Assembly (NCBI GenBank): GCA_964354365.1
Contig: CAYGZM010000107.1
Coordinates: 1 to 13,019 of the forward strand
Length of the DNA: 13,019 nucleotides
Direction of reading: 5' to 3'
Source of the DNA: CAYGZM01 sp964354365
GTDB taxonomy: Bacteria; Planctomycetota; Phycisphaerae; Sedimentisphaerales; Anaerobacaceae
Shown here piece by piece: positions 12,326 through 13,019 of the stretch (the stretch's first letter is position 1; each line of letters begins with the position of its first letter). The notes below the pieces were generated by a model, which did no database searches, was not told the DNA's origin, and worked only from the letters and a program-made list of their open reading frames with translations. The translations under genes and the position numbers were made by a program.

Positions 12326-12487
12326 TCAGACCCTATAGCCGCCGACATTCAGTTTGGCTGTTTTGCCGGCGGTTTTTGCTATTGCGCCGCTCAGTCCCAT
12401 AACAAGCATCTGCTCGAGAGTATCACCGTGTAAGGCTCTATCGGCCACTATGAGCCACTCACAGTTGAATTTGTGGGTGCTGTTCGC
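12326..12487 (-). pseudogene. Possible truncated gene end of unknown family
   Basis: On the minus strand a 53-codon stretch runs from just after a TGA (12488-12490) to a TGA at 12326-12328. It reads like protein (HKFNCEWLIVADRALHGDT, then LEQMLVMGLSGAIAKTAGKT, then AKLNVGGYRV): an alternation of hydrophobic and polar residues with no low complexity. It has no plausible start or ribosome binding site, and a REP-like hairpin sits just upstream. It may be the surviving 3' end of a disrupted gene. The family was not recognised. Confidence 0.3.
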
Positions 12488-12511
12488 TCAGCAGCCGGCT
12501 AAGGGTTGTGG

Positions 12512-12536
12512 ATTCCTGCTTTCGCAGGAATGACAA
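12512..12536. repeat. REP-like element 3
   Basis: ATTCCTGC (12512-12519) and GCAGGAAT (12524-12531) form a perfect 8-bp hairpin with a TTTC loop, followed by GACAA, giving the ...GGAATGACA ending shared by other repeats in this window. Confidence 0.65.
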
Positions 12537-12698
12537 CTAAGAAGATCAATGTTGACGGGCTAATAGGGCCCTCCGCTGGGAGTCCCAAGTGGGACGTGGC
12601 GATGATATTCCTATTGCCAAATCCGACGCGCCGGGTTAGCATAGTAGGACATTTCGTAAATTGCGCGACTATGAGACAAAAGGATTGGGACTGTTTTG

Positions 12699-12737
12699 AC
12701 AGATTTCTCCACTCGCTTCGCTCGGTCGAAATGACCG
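12699..12737. repeat. REP-like element 4
   Basis: GATTTCTCCACTCGC followed by TTCGCTCGGTCGAAATGACC is a common REP-like form: ATTTC pairs with GAAAT around a CGCTTCGCTCG core, and the 3' end is again AATGAC. Confidence 0.6.
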
Positions 12738-12916
12738 GATAGTCACAGGACTTATGAAATACGGTAATAGTGCGACCAAGCCCAGATGGAAATCTGTGGT
12801 TGCAGCCGGTTCGAGAGGGCGATAGGGTCTGGAAGCAAAAAAGGGCTAAGAGGCTGTAACAAAACCTGACTTCAAAATGAGGCGTCGCTTTGCTGGACTA
12901 TTTGAATAGATTCCTC

Positions 12917-12978
12917 GGCTGCGCTCGGAATGACAAAGGCTGCGCTCGGAATGACAAAGGCTGTGCTCGGAATGATTA
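12917..12978. repeat. 21-bp tandem repeat, three units (REP-like core)
   Basis: Two identical 21-bp units (12917-12937, 12938-12958; each GGCTGCGCTCGGAATGACAA plus one A) and a third diverged unit (12959-12978). The unit is the 3' half of a TTCCTCGGCTGCGCTCGGAATGAC-type REP, apparently expanded in tandem. Confidence 0.85.
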
Positions 12979-13019
12979 TATGAAAGCGTGCCTCTTGGTG
13001 CGGTAGAATACCGTATCAA

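Larger units (their letters stand above)
12300..13019. other. Region without intact genes: gene remnant and REP-like repeats
   Basis: About 720 bp to the window edge with no intact gene. It contains a possible minus-strand coding remnant (12326-12487), REP-like hairpins (12512-12536, 12699-12737) and a 21-bp tandem repeat (12917-12978). A short open frame at 12506-12742 on the plus strand runs through these repeats and is not credible as a gene. Confidence 0.6.

Noticed and set aside
12846..12880. Insertion-sequence end (AGAGGCTGTAACAAAAC-like word)
   Set aside because: It faintly resembles some IS termini, but no inverted partner, target duplication or transposase is visible.

Overview
The window looks like chromosomal DNA from an uncultured-type bacterium of the Planctomycetota, most likely class Phycisphaerae. 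This is inferred from protein style, not from a marker gene. The supporting traits are an ECF-type sigma factor carrying membrane segments and an extracytoplasmic tail, a secreted GLUG-repeat protein ending in a single dockerin-like loop (DINHDGVVDFRD...LAESWL), large secreted leucine-rich-repeat proteins, and GC-rich coding DNA whose gaps hold REP-like repeats. No rRNA, tRNA or CRISPR array was seen.

Layout. Bases 1-3829 (+) hold two tandem paralogous secreted LRR proteins; the first runs off the left edge. Bases 4026-5447 (+) encode a membrane-anchored ECF sigma factor with a C-terminal SnoaL/NTF2-like extracytoplasmic domain. Bases 5414-6399 are the most unusual stretch: the convergent junction between the sigma gene and dapA occurs twice as a direct repeat, and a hicB-hicA toxin-antitoxin operon with its own promoter lies between the copies. 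Bases 6313-8114 (-) carry dapA (lysine/diaminopimelate synthesis) downstream of pdxJ (vitamin B6 synthesis). The gap between them is filled by two mutually complementary short-period repeat arrays, and one of these supplies the last codons and stop of pdxJ. Bases 8332-9561 (+) encode an exported Lys/Ala/Glu-rich helical protein followed by a small lipoprotein of similar composition.

Bases 9562-10178 hold no convincing gene, only REP-like hairpins. Bases 10320-11486 (+) encode the GLUG/dockerin-like exported protein behind a good extended -10 promoter. Bases 11487-11873 contain a promoter and an AT-rich, highly structured element with near-perfect 19-bp terminal inverted repeats. Bases 11874-12299 (+) encode a single-pass membrane protein with a 13-cysteine outer domain. 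Bases 12300-13019 hold REP-like repeats, a 21-bp tandem repeat and a possible minus-strand gene remnant.

Functionally the window mixes two housekeeping biosynthetic genes with lineage-specific envelope proteins and one probable acquired module (hicBA). Nothing seen amounts to a clearly new multi-gene system. The best leads are the duplicated junction around hicBA, the repeat-built pdxJ-dapA spacer, the structured element before the Cys-rich protein, and the membrane-tethered sigma factor beside the LRR pair.
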